26,437 nucleotides of DNA from JALQUL01 sp964556425 (GTDB lineage: Bacteria > Pseudomonadota > Gammaproteobacteria > Burkholderiales > Burkholderiaceae_C). The notes under the pieces are model-generated. The model worked only from the letters and a program-made list of their open reading frames with translations, made no database searches and was not told the origin of the DNA. Shown here in pieces: positions 25,557 to 26,437 of the stretch. Position 1 is the first letter of the stretch; each line of letters begins with the position of its first letter. Position numbers and translations under genes: made by a program. Location of the stretch: contig CAZKWC010000040.1 of NCBI GenBank assembly GCA_964556425.1, positions 1-26,437 of the forward strand, given 5' to 3'.

Positions 25557-26437
25557 TTAACTACTTTTTAAATTATTAATTACATTAGCAGTAGAGTTAT
25601 GAGTTTTTAATTCGCCATTATTAATTAATATTAAATAATCTGAAAGTGAAATTAATTTAGCTTGATGGGTGGTAAAAACAATAGTTAAATTTTTCTTTTT
25701 TAGTAAAGAAATAGAATGAGTAAGTTGATTTAAAGAAAGATCATCTAATCCAGCACCAGGTTCATCTAAAAAAATCATATTAGGATTATTATATAAAGCC
25801 CTAGCAAAACCTATTTTTCTTTTTTGCCCCTCAGATAAGCCAAAACCATTATCTCCTAGAACTGTTTCATAACCAGCTGGTAAAGACATAATCATTTCAT
25901 GCACACCAGCAGTTTGTGCCGCCTCTATAACTAGTTCACTATTGACCTCTCCAAAGCGTGCAATATTTTCAGAAACTTTTCCTGCTAATAAATCGGTTGT
26001 TTGGCTTAAATATCCAATATATTTGCCTAAATCATTAAAATCACGTTTGGTTAAATCAGAATTATCTAAATATACAAACCCTTCATTGGCCTTGTAAATT
26101 CCAGATAATAATTTTAAAAGTGAAGTTTTACCTGCTCCGCTAGGACCAATAATTGCAGTAGTAGTACCTGCATTAATAATTAAATTAATATTTTTTAAAG
26201 TAGGTTTAGTGTTTTTATTTAAATTTAACGATAAATCTTTAGTTACGATATTACCAATAGGTTGGCCAAGTTCAATACTAAATTCTTGAATATTTTGGTT
26301 GTCTGCTAAAATTTTAATAGATGCAAACGATTTTTTAAATTCAGAAACTTGTTTCCATGAATTAATAATACCTTCTAATGGACTTAAGGTTTTACCTAGT
26401 AATAAATTGCTTGCAAAAATCATCCCCATAGTGATTT
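25557..26437 (-). CDS. Type I secretion ABC transporter, 5' end beyond the window
   Basis: This is the C-terminal part of an ABC exporter of the PrtD/HlyB-like type. The visible frame runs to the window edge without a stop, so the true start and most of the membrane domain lie beyond 26437. The last membrane segment (MGMIFASNLLLGKTLSPLEG) and the coupling region (WKQVSEFKKSFASIKIL) lead into the ATPase. Counting from the Met at 26429, it has Walker A GPSGAGKT (95-102), Q loop YLSQ, signature LSEGQ (198-202, against the usual LSGGQ), Walker B MIFLDEP (218-224) and His255 (FTTHQ). It is strikingly AT-rich: 14 of 60 bases at 25561-25620 are G or C, against 29 of 60 in gatB at 16021-16080. The exported substrate is not in view. 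Confidence 0.88.
   Translation of the reverse strand, partial: ITMGMIFASNLLLGKTLSPLEGIINSWKQVSEFKKSFASIKILADNQNIQEFSIELGQPIGNIVTKDLSLNLNKNTKPTLKNINLIINAGTTTAIIGPSGAGKTSLLKLLSGIYKANEGFVYLDNSDLTKRDFNDLGKYIGYLSQTTDLLAGKVSENIARFGEVNSELVIEAAQTAGVHEMIMSLPAGYETVLGDNGFGLSEGQKRKIGFARALYNNPNMIFLDEPGAGLDDLSLNQLTHSISLLKKKNLTIVFTTHQAKLISLSDYLILINNGELKTHNSTANVINNLKSS

Overview
The window reads as a chromosomal segment of a betaproteobacterium, most likely a low-GC member of the Burkholderiales. The clues are the divergent gatCAB / mreBCD-mrdA block, a Burkholderiales-type DUF4124 coiled-coil protein next to gatB, and the pyrE, xth and AmpG-type neighbours. Genus is not decided; a Polynucleobacter-like relative would fit the composition. 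Most of the window is core metabolism and cell-wall biology. I saw no rRNA, tRNA, CRISPR array or insertion sequence.

Left part (1-8570): a LysR regulator is divergent from a DODA-type extradiol dioxygenase. A bidirectional terminator then separates the dioxygenase from a minus-strand 5-formyltetrahydrofolate cyclo-ligase that carries an unusual internal insertion. Divergent from the cyclo-ligase runs a tight plus-strand operon: soluble lytic transglycosylase, CorA-type metal channel, GMC flavoprotein dehydrogenase and TauE/SafE permease.

Middle part (8540-18644): the rod-shape operon runs on the minus strand as mreB, mreC, mreD, mrdA. A strong intrinsic terminator or attenuator lies between mreB and mreC. 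No rodA follows mrdA, and PBP2 carries a long low-complexity tail. Divergent from it, gatC-gatA-gatB encode the tRNA-dependent amidotransferase. A convergent terminator separates gatB from a DUF4124 protein and pyrE on the minus strand.

Right part (18706-24161): xth starts at a TTG fixed by its Shine-Dalgarno site. An AmpG-like MFS permease follows, broken only by an assembly artefact: 100 Ns flanked by an exact 55-base duplication that collapses back to one frame. Then come an OmpR-family response regulator, its histidine kinase and a PduO-type cobalamin adenosyltransferase with a leader hairpin.

End (24162-26437): about 400 bases of AT-rich non-coding DNA with palindromes lead to a minus-strand type I secretion pair, an ABC exporter truncated by the window edge and an HlyD-family adaptor. 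The adaptor is split by one in-frame TAA. The ABC gene is far more AT-rich than the core genes, which suggests an accessory or transferred region. I found no convincing wholly new system; the strongest items for review are the collapsible gap, the interrupted adaptor, the mreB-mreC attenuator, and the cyclo-ligase and PBP2 extensions.
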